Of a stretch of 64,000 nt of DNA, positions 9,384 to 18,521 are shown one piece after another. The stretch lies in assembly GCA_023957125.1 (NCBI GenBank), contig JAMLHL010000005.1, positions 150,014-214,013 of the forward strand, written 5' to 3'. The stretch comes from Chitinophagaceae bacterium. Its GTDB lineage: Bacteria > Bacteroidota > Bacteroidia > Chitinophagales > Chitinophagaceae. Numbering within the stretch: the first letter of the stretch is position 1; every line of letters begins with the position of its first letter. The position numbers and the translations under genes were made by a program. The notes beneath the pieces were generated by a model. It was not told the origin of the DNA, did not search any database, and worked only from the letters and a program-made list of their open reading frames with translations.

Positions 9384-10586
9384 ATGGATAAAGCCCGAAT
9401 TATAGAAGACCTGATTGAAAAATACCTTGAAAATAAGATAACGCCGGAGGAAATGCAATTGCTGAATGAATGGTATGATTCCTTTCCCGATACCCGGGAG
9501 CAGGTATTTGTCAGCAAGCAGGAAGAAGAAACAATAGCCAACCGGATAGCGGACCGGGTTTCCGGTACCATTGCCGAAGCTCAGGATACTTCCAATGTCA
9601 GACCGTTGTTCAGGATGGGGAGATTTTCCATCGTTGCCGCCGCCGTTATTGTTATCCTGGGATTTTCCTTTTTCTTTTATTTTTTCCCGCCAACTGTTTC
9701 GCAAAACCACGCTGTGGTTCAAACCGAGCCGGCTATCAACAGCCTCAGCGGGGAAATCAGGCCGGGGAGCAATAAGGCAGTGCTTACACTTGCTGACGGG
9801 TCTGCTATCATTTTGGATAGCGTCTCAAACGGGGTGCTTAGCAGGCAGGGCGCTGTGGAGATTCAAAAACTGGATAGTGGGTTATTGAGTTATGTGGGGG
9901 AAGAGAAGAGAGAAGCCGTAAGCCGGCCGTTGTTTAACGCGATAAGTACTCCCCGCGGAGGGCAATACCAGGTCACCCTGTCGGATGGAACAAAAGTATG
10001 GCTGAACGCCGCGTCTTCCATCCGGTTCCCGGTAAACTTCACGGGAAACGAACGGCGGGTATATATTACCGGTGAGGTATATTTTGAAATAGCGAAAGAT
10101 AGGCAACACCCTTTCAGGGTGGAATTGAACAATGGTGAAAACGTTATTGAAGTGCTGGGAACGCATTTTAATGTAAATGCTTATGATGACGAGGCTGCTG
10201 TAAAAACAACCCTTATTGAAGGGAAAGTAAAGCTTACGACTCGTGATCACGATACGCCTTCCATATTGTTGCCCGGTCAACAGTCCGAAACAGACAAAGA
10301 AGGGAATACGGTAATCCGGAAAAATGCCGATACGGAAGCAGCCATCGCCTGGATACACGGCAATTTTCAATTCAGGAGCGCCGGGCTACAGGAAATACTC
10401 CGGCAGGTAGCCCGCTGGTACGACGTGGATATCGAATATAAGGAGGACCTCGATATGCATTTTACCGGGCAACTTCCCAGGAGCGAAAGTGTATATACTG
10501 TTTTCAAACACTTATCTCTAACGGGAGCGGTGCATTTTACAATTAATGGAAGAAAAGTAATTGTGTCATCAATCTCAAAATCCTGA
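9384..10586 (+). CDS. FecR-family anti-sigma factor
   Basis: ATG at 9384 (400 residues) is preferred over a TTG at 9366 because it starts the conserved cytoplasmic sigma-binding domain (DKARIIEDLIEKYLENKIT). One transmembrane helix follows at about residues 81-101. The periplasmic part has the FecR signature (ISTPRGGQYQVTLSDGTKVW) and the FYFEIAKDRQHPF-type region. The C-terminal segment (residues about 320-400) has the fold that contacts the receptor's STN domain. It holds or activates the sigma factor encoded 59 bases upstream. Confidence 0.93.
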   Translation: MDKARIIEDLIEKYLENKITPEEMQLLNEWYDSFPDTREQVFVSKQEEETIANRIADRVSGTIAEAQDTSNVRPLFRMGRFSIVAAAVIVILGFSFFFYFFPPTVSQNHAVVQTEPAINSLSGEIRPGSNKAVLTLADGSAIILDSVSNGVLSRQGAVEIQKLDSGLLSYVGEEKREAVSRPLFNAISTPRGGQYQVTLSDGTKVWLNAASSIRFPVNFTGNERRVYITGEVYFEIAKDRQHPFRVELNNGENVIEVLGTHFNVNAYDDEAAVKTTLIEGKVKLTTRDHDTPSILLPGQQSETDKEGNTVIRKNADTEAAIAWIHGNFQFRSAGLQEILRQVARWYDVDIEYKEDLDMHFTGQLPRSESVYTVFKHLSLTGAVHFTINGRKVIVSSISKS

Positions 10587-10981
10587 ATCTCGACATGTTT
10601 TTGGAAATTTAAAAAATCTGCAAAAAAATCGCCGGGAGAGTAGGTGATTTTACATTCTCAATAGACTATTTAATATAGAGGCTTGGTGAGTATTGGGAAT
10701 CAGGGTCTGGATAATACTTGATTAAGACCAGCATTTTTATCCGGCTTATACAAAACTATCATTAAATCGAAACTTTTTTTGGCTACACTATACCTAAAAT
10801 TACTTCACTAAAAAGAACGCTTATGTTAGCATATAATTATATCACAGACGGTTAACCCTGTTTATAATTAATTCCAATAAAAACCGGATTTCGTTTGCGG
10901 CGAAATCCGGATAGATGTCTGGATTAGTTAATATTTACCATCAGAAGACAAATTATTATTTCACCCAAACTGTGCAAAGCT
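10587..10981 (+). other. Intergenic leader of the SusC gene with a hairpin
   Basis: This 395-base stretch is A+T-rich and I see no convincing gene in it. It contains one strong hairpin at 10884-10910: ten-base arms CCGGATTTCG and CGAAATCCGG with a seven-base loop. No T-run follows, so it is not a typical terminator. It lies about 70 bases before the receptor start and could be an RNA leader structure, or the processed end of the sigma/FecR transcript. Confidence 0.4.
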
Positions 10982-13900
10982 ATGCATTTATCGGTTCTTA
11001 TAACACCCGGTATCGAAAGCCGTGGAATTCTTATCAAAACGCTGAGGATTATGAAACTGACCGCCGTTTTATTAATTGTTTTTTCCTTCCAGGTTACGGC
11101 AAAAGGATACTCTCAAAAGATATCAGTTAAAGGAAGCGGCATTTCACTGCAGCAATTATTTGAGAAAATAAGAGCGCAGACGGGGTACCAGTTCTTTTAT
11201 GCAGATGAAACCCTTGCTGACACCCATCCTATAGATATAAAAGTGGTCAACGCCGGGGTAGAAGATGTTTTGGATGCTTATTTAAAGCCTCAAAAACTAA
11301 GCTACACGATTTCTGAACGCACGATAATAGTGAAAAAAGCGGAGGAGATGAAGCCCGGAGAAGCGCCGGTTCCTGATCCTGCGCCTCCCATAGAAATACG
11401 CGGAAGAGTGATCAGCCAGCAGGGAGAGCCACTACCCAACGTGTCGGTTTTGATCGTTGGTACGAATGCAGGTACCACTACCGATACGGATGGACGGTTT
11501 ACGCTTACGGCTCCTGATGATAAAAATGTGGTACTTGAAGTATCCAGTGTGGGGTATCGAACGAAAAGGGTGAGCGTAGGTAAGCAAAAGGATATTAATG
11601 TGGTGTTGGAGTTGGATATATCCGGCCTGAGCGATGTGGTGGTGATAGGGTATGGGACGGCAAAGAAAGGTGATTTGACAGGGTCGGTCGCGCACTTGGA
11701 TGCTCAGACCTTTCAGAATCAGAGTATGACACAGGTTACCGATATGCTTGCGGGTACAGCCCCCGGGGTTTATACAACTCAATCAACTTCGGCTGAAGGA
11801 GGTGGCACGATGCAAATTAGGGGCCCTTCATCAATAGGCGCCGGGACTGACCCTTTGATTGTACTTGATGGGGCAATATATAATGGGAGTATTAGTGATA
11901 TAAATCCTATAGATGTTGAAAGTATCGATATTCTCAGAGATGCAAGTTCGGCAGCTGTTTTTGGTTCTAAAGCTGCATCTGGTGTTATTATTATCAATAC
12001 AAAAAGAGGAAGAAATGGTAAACCTACCATTGATTTTTCTTCCAATATAGGTATGGCTCAAACAACACATGATCTGAAGCCGTTTAGTCCTCAGGGATAT
12101 TTAAATTTACACAGAGATTATCTTACACAATTTAATCCCAATCTTCCTTATGGTTATTATTTTCAACCTGACCAACTCCCTGCGGGGGTTACCCTTGACC
12201 AATGGAGAAATTTTAGCGCTAACCCTGCTGCTGACAATGTGGATGAATGGATTACCCGGATTGGTTTAAAGCCTGTTGAGATTGAGAATTTTAAAGCGGG
12301 AAAAACCACGGATTGGTATGATTTAGTCGTAGGTACTGCTCTTAGACAAGATTATAATTTAGGCGTTGGTGGCGGCTCAAAAGATCTTAAATATTATTTG
12401 TCTGCTGGTTATCTTAATAACGAGGGTATTATTACTGGTGACCAATTTTCTACTGTTCGTACCAGGTTAAATCTTGACCTTAGGGTTACCAATTGGTTAA
12501 ACGTAGGGACTAACACCCAGTTTGCCAGCAGGAATGAAAGCGTGGCTCCAGGCGATTTAGACAGAATGAGTCAGGTGAGTCCTTATGCGGAAATGTGGAA
12601 CCCCGATGGCAGTTTAAAAGCTATCCCAGATGATCAAACTCCAAATCCTCTAGAAAATTATTATGGGCGGAAGAGATCGAATGTGGCTAACACACTATTT
12701 TCTATCCTTTATGCGCAAATTAAACTTCCCTTTGGAATTCAATATAAAATCTCATTCCAACCGAATTTTGCATTCTCAAAAGATTATAATTTTTGGTCAA
12801 CTAATACAATAACAGGTAGTACATCTTATATAGGTGGCTACGGTACCCGGGATGATTCTCAATCGTACGGGTGGTTACTCGATAACATATTAACTTGGAA
12901 CAAAGAAATGGGAATTCATAAGTTTGATCTAACACTCCTTGCTAACGCAGAGCTTTCTAAAAGCTGGCTATCGCACCAGGCGAATTCCAATTTTTCTCCA
13001 AACGCAAATCTTACTTATAACGCACTACAGTTTGGTATTCAACCGGCGCTATCAGACAATGATCAGCAACGTTCTGGTAATGCATATATGGCTCGGTTAA
13101 ATTATACATTGTTAAACAAATACCTATTTACCGGATCTGTAAGAAGGGATGGTTATTCTGCATTTGGGCAACAAAACCCAACCGCTGTTTTCCCGGCTTT
13201 TGCTTTTGCATGGAAATTATCTGATGAATCATTTTATAAAATTTCATGGATGAACCAGTTGAAGCTAAGAACTTCCTGGGGTGTTAATGGAAACCGGGAT
13301 ATTGGAACCTATTCAGCTTTAGCAAGTTTGGGATCGGTTTTAGGGTACGATGGTGCAAACGTACAATCTGGAGTATATAATTCAACATTATCAAATGCCG
13401 GCTTGAAATGGGAAAGGATCCAATCAACCAATATAGGGTTAGATATTGGGTTATTTCAAAACCGAATTGATATGAGCATAGATGCTTATAATAAGGTTAC
13501 TACTGACCTATTAATGAGTCGCCAGCTTCCAATAATTACCGGTTTTAGCAGTATTCAGTCAAATCTTGGCAAGATAGACAATCGTGGATTAGAAATTTTG
13601 ATAAATACAAGAAATATTAAAACGAAAAACTTCGATTGGCGGTCAAGTTTCACCTTTTCATTAAATAGAAATAAAATCAAGAGTCTATATGGCGATACAG
13701 GGGTTTATAAATTATTAGGTGAAACCAAATCTGGTGAACTTCCTGATTTTACAAACCAGTGGTTTCCGGGTTATGCTCTTGATGCAGTATGGAATTATCA
13801 GGTTACGGGAATTTGGCAGTTGAGTGAAAAGGACGAAGCCGCTACTTATGGAATGGTGCCGGGGGATTGGAAAGTAACCGATGTAAATGGGGATAAAAAG

Positions 13901-14410
13901 TATTTACAATTTGATGATAAAAAATTTATAGGCTATACTGCCCCGAGATATAGGATCGGATTACGCAATGCATTTACTTTTTTTCAAAATTTTTCTGCAT
14001 CCATATTTATTCGTGCTGACTTAGGACATCTTCGTTCTATGCCGTTTCTTGCAGCTGTTAAGTCGTCAGTTGATAGAGTTAATCTCTGGTCGTTTCCTTA
14101 TTGGTCTCCTGAGAGCCCCTCAAATGATTATGCAAGATATGTCTTTCCTGATAATACCGGTAAGTATAGTGGGGGCCTGATAATATATAGACCATCCGGA
14201 TTTGTAAGAGTGCAAAATTTCAGCTTGTCTTATAATTTTCCATCAGCCTTACTAGAACGATCAGGATTAAAGAGCCTGCGGATTTTTACTTCTATGCAGA
14301 ATCTTCTCACATTTACCGATTATCCTGCCGATTATCCGGGCTTTGATCCTGAATCTGGAATGACTCCAATGCCGAAAGTTTTTACTCTTGGACTAAACCT
14401 AACACTGTAG
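10982..14410 (+). CDS. SusC/RagA-type TonB-dependent receptor with STN domain
   Basis: 1142 residues. The start at 10982 keeps the long N-terminus usual in this group (IKTLRIMKLTAVLL before the signal peptide; an alternative ATG is at 11051). After the signal come an STN domain (about residues 50-120, SLQQLFEKIRAQTGYQFFYA), a carboxypeptidase-regulatory-like domain (IRGRVISQQGEPLPNVSV), the TonB-box/plug region (DVVVIGYGTAKKGDLTGSV) and a 22-strand-type barrel. It imports oligomers together with SusD; the STN domain signals to FecR. The base composition falls sharply inside the gene: a hand count gives 34 G+C in the 60-base line at 11401, 21 at 12061 and 17 at 12781. Confidence 0.96.
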   Translation: MHLSVLITPGIESRGILIKTLRIMKLTAVLLIVFSFQVTAKGYSQKISVKGSGISLQQLFEKIRAQTGYQFFYADETLADTHPIDIKVVNAGVEDVLDAYLKPQKLSYTISERTIIVKKAEEMKPGEAPVPDPAPPIEIRGRVISQQGEPLPNVSVLIVGTNAGTTTDTDGRFTLTAPDDKNVVLEVSSVGYRTKRVSVGKQKDINVVLELDISGLSDVVVIGYGTAKKGDLTGSVAHLDAQTFQNQSMTQVTDMLAGTAPGVYTTQSTSAEGGGTMQIRGPSSIGAGTDPLIVLDGAIYNGSISDINPIDVESIDILRDASSAAVFGSKAASGVIIINTKRGRNGKPTIDFSSNIGMAQTTHDLKPFSPQGYLNLHRDYLTQFNPNLPYGYYFQPDQLPAGVTLDQWRNFSANPAADNVDEWITRIGLKPVEIENFKAGKTTDWYDLVVGTALRQDYNLGVGGGSKDLKYYLSAGYLNNEGIITGDQFSTVRTRLNLDLRVTNWLNVGTNTQFASRNESVAPGDLDRMSQVSPYAEMWNPDGSLKAIPDDQTPNPLENYYGRKRSNVANTLFSILYAQIKLPFGIQYKISFQPNFAFSKDYNFWSTNTITGSTSYIGGYGTRDDSQSYGWLLDNILTWNKEMGIHKFDLTLLANAELSKSWLSHQANSNFSPNANLTYNALQFGIQPALSDNDQQRSGNAYMARLNYTLLNKYLFTGSVRRDGYSAFGQQNPTAVFPAFAFAWKLSDESFYKISWMNQLKLRTSWGVNGNRDIGTYSALASLGSVLGYDGANVQSGVYNSTLSNAGLKWERIQSTNIGLDIGLFQNRIDMSIDAYNKVTTDLLMSRQLPIITGFSSIQSNLGKIDNRGLEILINTRNIKTKNFDWRSSFTFSLNRNKIKSLYGDTGVYKLLGETKSGELPDFTNQWFPGYALDAVWNYQVTGIWQLSEKDEAATYGMVPGDWKVTDVNGDKKYLQFDDKKFIGYTAPRYRIGLRNAFTFFQNFSASIFIRADLGHLRSMPFLAAVKSSVDRVNLWSFPYWSPESPSNDYARYVFPDNTGKYSGGLIIYRPSGFVRVQNFSLSYNFPSALLERSGLKSLRIFTSMQNLLTFTDYPADYPGFDPESGMTPMPKVFTLGLNLTL

Positions 14411-14440
14411 TTGAAACGAAAATAAATAAAAATATAGAAT

Positions 14441-16213
14441 ATGAAACGAATAATAAAAATAATAGCAGTTTTTATATTATTACTTCTATTTCAATCATGT
14501 AATAAAGATTTTTTGAAGCCTAAGCCCCTTTCCTTTTATACACCTGAAAATGTTTATGTGGATAAAGCTGGATTTGAAGCAGGTATGGTGACGGTTAGGA
14601 AAGATTTAAAAAACGACTTTTATGGCAATATGGGCCATATGGTTACGGAAGTCAGTAGTTCAGATCTGGGCAATCAGGATTTTGCAGCGGATTGGAGTCA
14701 GATCACCCCTTCTACAGGTGCTTATTTACCCATACTCCCTTTGTTCGGAAAGATATATGGTTATATAAAAAATACCAATGTAATAATTTCTAGGATAGAT
14801 GATATAAAGTGGAGCACACAAGCAGATAGGAATGCAATATTGGCAGAGGCTTATTTTTATCGTTCCTGGTGGTACTACCGTTTGGTACATACCTATGGCG
14901 ATGTTCCATTTCTTGGTAAGGAATTAACAGGTGCAAAACTGGATTTTTTTTCAAATTCCAGATGGTCTATTCTTAACAAGATTCAGTCAGATATGGAATT
15001 TGCAATACAATGGCTTCCAGAAGGAGAACCAAAAGATAAGCCTTCAAAGTATGCCGGATTACAACTTTTGTCAAAGATTTATTTGGTCAATCTACAGTTT
15101 GATAAGGCAATAGAGGCAGCTACTACTATTATTAATGGGCCGTTTGCTTTGATGAAACAACGATTCGGTAGTTATGCGAATAATCCCCATTATGATCTAC
15201 TCTGGGATATTCATCGTCCGGAAAATAAATTTCTTGCACAAAATACTGAATCTATATTTATTTTAATTGATCGGGTTGAAGCCCCTGTAGGCGCGAAAAC
15301 TTCAGGTACTGGCACTATGCGGAGTTATGATCCGTCATGGTGGATCGGTTTGGTGAAAGATAGTAAAGGATTAGGTGCAACGACCCCTCAGTTGAACGGA
15401 GTTAACACGCCAATGTATGATACATTAGGTAGAGGCAATCCGGATGTTGTCCCATCACCATGGGCTGGCTATGAACTCTGGGATGATGGTACTTACGGTT
15501 GGTATAACACTCCTGATCTGAGGAGATCTAAGTCTAATTGGTACGATGATGATGATTATTTATATAATGTACCCACTTCTGTAGATTTTGGCAAGCCGTT
15601 TAATCCTCACTATTTTTCTCAATTATCAGATACGCTTGAAGCACTGTTTCCTACCGCTCATTACAAGATATATTATCCAGAGGCTCCAGGGTTTACTGGT
15701 CCTCCGTTTGGAGGTAATGGAGATTATTACGTATATCGTTTGGCTGAAACTTATCTTATAAGAGCTGAAGCTTACTTTTGGAAAGGGCAACTTGGGCTTG
15801 CTACGGATGACATAAATATAGTAAGGGAACGCGCACATGCTTTACCAATCACAGCCGGTGATGTAACCCTTGATTATATTTTCGATGAACGTGCCCGCGA
15901 ATTATACATAGAAGAAATGCGCCACACTGAGCTGGTAAGAGCTGCTTATATTATGGCAAGGCTCAATAAAGGTGGTTATAGTTTAGCCACTTTTACCAGT
16001 CATAATTGGTTTTATGATAGAGTAATGTCCCGAAATCGTCATTATCAAGATGGGATTATAGGAAATAGTGTCTTTAAGATACAGCCATTTAACGTTCTTT
16101 GGCCAATAGATGTTAATGTTATTACGGCAAATACTAAAGGAATAATCAATCAAAATGAAGGATATGAAGGCGCTCAAAATAATATTCCACCACTTGAGAC
16201 AACCATAGAATAG
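14441..16213 (+). CDS. SusD/RagB-family outer-membrane lipoprotein
   Basis: 590 residues with a lipoprotein signal (IIAVFILLLLFQSC, Cys at about residue 20). The N-terminal NKDFLKPKPLSFYTPENVY and the later EAYFYRSWWYYRLVHTYGDVP are the classic SusD marks. The C-terminal FDERARELYIEEMRHTELVR matches the family's end region. SusD caps the SusC barrel and captures glycans or other polymers at the cell surface. It follows SusC by 30 bases and shares its low G+C (15 of 60 bases in the line at 14761). Confidence 0.95.
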   Translation: MKRIIKIIAVFILLLLFQSCNKDFLKPKPLSFYTPENVYVDKAGFEAGMVTVRKDLKNDFYGNMGHMVTEVSSSDLGNQDFAADWSQITPSTGAYLPILPLFGKIYGYIKNTNVIISRIDDIKWSTQADRNAILAEAYFYRSWWYYRLVHTYGDVPFLGKELTGAKLDFFSNSRWSILNKIQSDMEFAIQWLPEGEPKDKPSKYAGLQLLSKIYLVNLQFDKAIEAATTIINGPFALMKQRFGSYANNPHYDLLWDIHRPENKFLAQNTESIFILIDRVEAPVGAKTSGTGTMRSYDPSWWIGLVKDSKGLGATTPQLNGVNTPMYDTLGRGNPDVVPSPWAGYELWDDGTYGWYNTPDLRRSKSNWYDDDDYLYNVPTSVDFGKPFNPHYFSQLSDTLEALFPTAHYKIYYPEAPGFTGPPFGGNGDYYVYRLAETYLIRAEAYFWKGQLGLATDDINIVRERAHALPITAGDVTLDYIFDERARELYIEEMRHTELVRAAYIMARLNKGGYSLATFTSHNWFYDRVMSRNRHYQDGIIGNSVFKIQPFNVLWPIDVNVITANTKGIINQNEGYEGAQNNIPPLETTIE

Positions 16214-16328
16214 GAAGTATAAAATCATCATCAGAGACGTTTTCAATATTTTAAGACTTTGAGAGAGATTTAATATTTGTCATACTTAAATAAAGCATTT
16301 GGAAATGCTTTAGAAATGAATATTAGCA

Positions 16329-16931
16329 ATGAAAAAACCAATTTATCTTTTTCTTCAGTTTAGTTTAATATTGGTTTATCTCAATGCTAAAGCCTCCGGC
16401 TATAAGTTGGCTCATGCTGTAGTTGATATTCAGGAATATCAAAGGCGGGTGTTTCAAGTGAAGTAATGATATCAATTAGAGAATATAAGTTCTCCTTCGA
16501 CCGGCTATGAAAAGATTTGGCGAAGAGAATTTTGGCGGAGTTTAAACAAACAGGCTCATTAATAATGATAATATCCTTACCCGATTCAGATTTGGCCGGT
16601 GGGCAGCCAACTGATTTTTAGCTTGGGTGGTGAAATAGTGATAGAATATGTCGAGGAATTGAGACGAATGTATGGATATAATACTTTCGTAATGGGATCT
16701 AATAATGATGTAATGGCCTATATTCCCTCATCAAAAATTTTGCAGAAAGGTAAGAAAGGTAGTTATGAAGGGGCAAGGGCGCTGATATATTTTAATAGAC
16801 TGGATAGTGTTTGGGACTTGGGAATTGGGTTTACCATTCTGTCAGAAATGGGAAAGTTGGCTGAAAAAACAGACTTGACAAAAATACAAAGCAGCATAAA
16901 TAAGAAAATGAAACTAATCGGAGAGTTATAG
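16329..16931 (+). pseudogene. Broken neutral-ceramidase-like gene (subtype B)
   Basis: An ATG at 16329 starts a 45-residue frame with a signal peptide (KKPIYLFLQFSLILVYLNA) that stops at 16466. From about 16530 the sequence again matches subtype B. One frame reads KQTGSL (compare QIDSGESL in the intact copies), then the frame shifts to YPYPIQIWPVG, SLGGE and NNDVMAYIPS, ending at 16931. The central part with the metal-binding His residues and the DQNPLP motif is missing. The gene therefore carries a large internal deletion plus frameshift. It lies directly after SusD in the A+T-rich segment and is probably the oldest relic of the array. Confidence 0.75.
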
Positions 16932-16959
16932 TACAAGCATGAACATAATAATTTAAAAA

Positions 16960-18417
16960 ATGAAAAAAAATAATTACAAACTCATCAGCACGTTCTTATG
17001 GTGGTTAATTACCATGATATTTTTAAGCGCGCTATTTTCCTTTGATAAAATAAAAGAGGCAGATAATCTTATCAATGGAAAAATTCATAAAACGATTTCG
17101 CCCGCAGAAGACATGGAATGGCTTGTCGGCATCTCCCGCCGTGTCCTTACACCCACTACGGATGTATGGCTTGCGGGTTATGGTACGAAGCGCCCTGTGG
17201 AAGGAAAGTTACACGATATATGGGTAAAAATTTTAGCTCTTAAAAGTAAGAATGGCAAACGTGCCGTTATGGTCACCACAGATAACCAGGGTATGTCCAG
17301 AACGATCTATGAAAACCTGTATAAGAAAATACATGAACGCTTTCAACTCGACCGTTCTGAATTTATGCTGACCTTTTCTCATAATCATTCGGGTACCCGG
17401 CTGCGTGGCGATTTGGTGGATTATTATCCCAGCGATGACGCTGAAAATAAAATAGTAGATGAATATTCCGACTGGATGGAAGGGCAAATTATTGATGCCA
17501 TGGATGAGGCGTTAAAGAGCATGCAGCCTGCACAGATTTCTAAAGGAGAGGGATTGTGCACCTTTGCAGTGAACAGGCGTGATAATGTAGAATCAGAAGT
17601 ACCGGCCCTGTTAGCGGCAGGTGAGCCTCTTAAAGGAGTGACCGATCATTATGTCCCTGTTTTATCAGTGAAAAATACAAAGGGTGATCTTATAGCAATA
17701 TTATTCGGGTATGCTTGCCATCCCACGACATTACGTGGTAATTTGTTGGGCGGTGATTATCCAGGATTTGCACAGATCAACCTGGAAGCCCGCTATCCTG
17801 GCGTTACAGCCATGTTCTTTAATGCATGTGGCGGCGATCAGAATCCACTACCCCGCCGTACAGTAGAGCTGTGTGAGAAATATGGAAAGATGTTATCAGA
17901 CGCAGTAGAAGAAGTGGTAGCCAAACCAATGCAACCTGTATCGTCCAGATTGCAAACAGCTTTTAAATTTGTGAAACTGGATTATGAAGAAGTAGTAACC
18001 AAAGAGAAATTGCTTCCAATAACCACTGGTGATTATGATGTACACGCCCGCTGGGCAAGGCGCATGTTACGAATGATTGATAAGGGAGTTCAATTTCCTG
18101 AATCTTATAATTATTATCCGGTACAGGCTTGGCAACTTGGTAAAGAATTGCTCTTGATTGGAACCGGTGGCGAATCAGTAGTAGATTATTCACTTCGTTT
18201 CAAACGCGAGTTTGGGGAAGGTTCTACCTGGGTTTTAGGTTATACCAATACAATGGTAGCTTACATTCCTTCACGTCGTGTATGGGAAGAAGGCGGTTAC
18301 GAAGGTGGGCCGCATCTTGATGAATACGGCCATCCAGCATGGAGATGGGCAGGGAATGTGGAAGATCGTGTTGCTAACGGTGTTCATCATGTGGTGAAAC
18401 AAGTCCATAAACATTAA
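16960..18417 (+). CDS. Neutral-ceramidase-like exported hydrolase, subtype A copy 1
   Basis: 485 residues, N-terminal membrane or signal segment (LISTFLWWLITMIFLSALF), then the neutral/alkaline ceramidase fold starting at VGISRRVLTPTTDVWLAGYG. Zinc ligands expected from the Pseudomonas enzyme are present: His141/143 in FSHNHSG, His254 in GYACHPTT, Glu405 in GTGGE and Tyr435 in MVAYIPS. The nucleophile motif GDxSPN is replaced by GGDQNPLPRR (Asp293, Asn295), so the catalytic Ser is absent. Subtype A also has the C-terminal HLDEYGHPAWRW signature. It opens the intact array. The true substrate is unknown; an amide or related bond cut by a zinc-activated water is my inference. Confidence 0.85.
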   Translation: MKKNNYKLISTFLWWLITMIFLSALFSFDKIKEADNLINGKIHKTISPAEDMEWLVGISRRVLTPTTDVWLAGYGTKRPVEGKLHDIWVKILALKSKNGKRAVMVTTDNQGMSRTIYENLYKKIHERFQLDRSEFMLTFSHNHSGTRLRGDLVDYYPSDDAENKIVDEYSDWMEGQIIDAMDEALKSMQPAQISKGEGLCTFAVNRRDNVESEVPALLAAGEPLKGVTDHYVPVLSVKNTKGDLIAILFGYACHPTTLRGNLLGGDYPGFAQINLEARYPGVTAMFFNACGGDQNPLPRRTVELCEKYGKMLSDAVEEVVAKPMQPVSSRLQTAFKFVKLDYEEVVTKEKLLPITTGDYDVHARWARRMLRMIDKGVQFPESYNYYPVQAWQLGKELLLIGTGGESVVDYSLRFKREFGEGSTWVLGYTNTMVAYIPSRRVWEEGGYEGGPHLDEYGHPAWRWAGNVEDRVANGVHHVVKQVHKH

Positions 18418-18521
18418 CTAATGGCGAACTAAGTATTGATTAAACTAATGGCAATTTATTGATGGATAAATTAATTTCACTTCTATCAATTTACTTCTTT
18501 CTTTCTCTAACAACAAAATTT

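Noticed and set aside
10915..11130. 71-residue open frame overlapping the SusC start
   Set aside because: It overlaps the SusC signal region in another frame, has no recognisable domain and its composition follows from the SusC leader.
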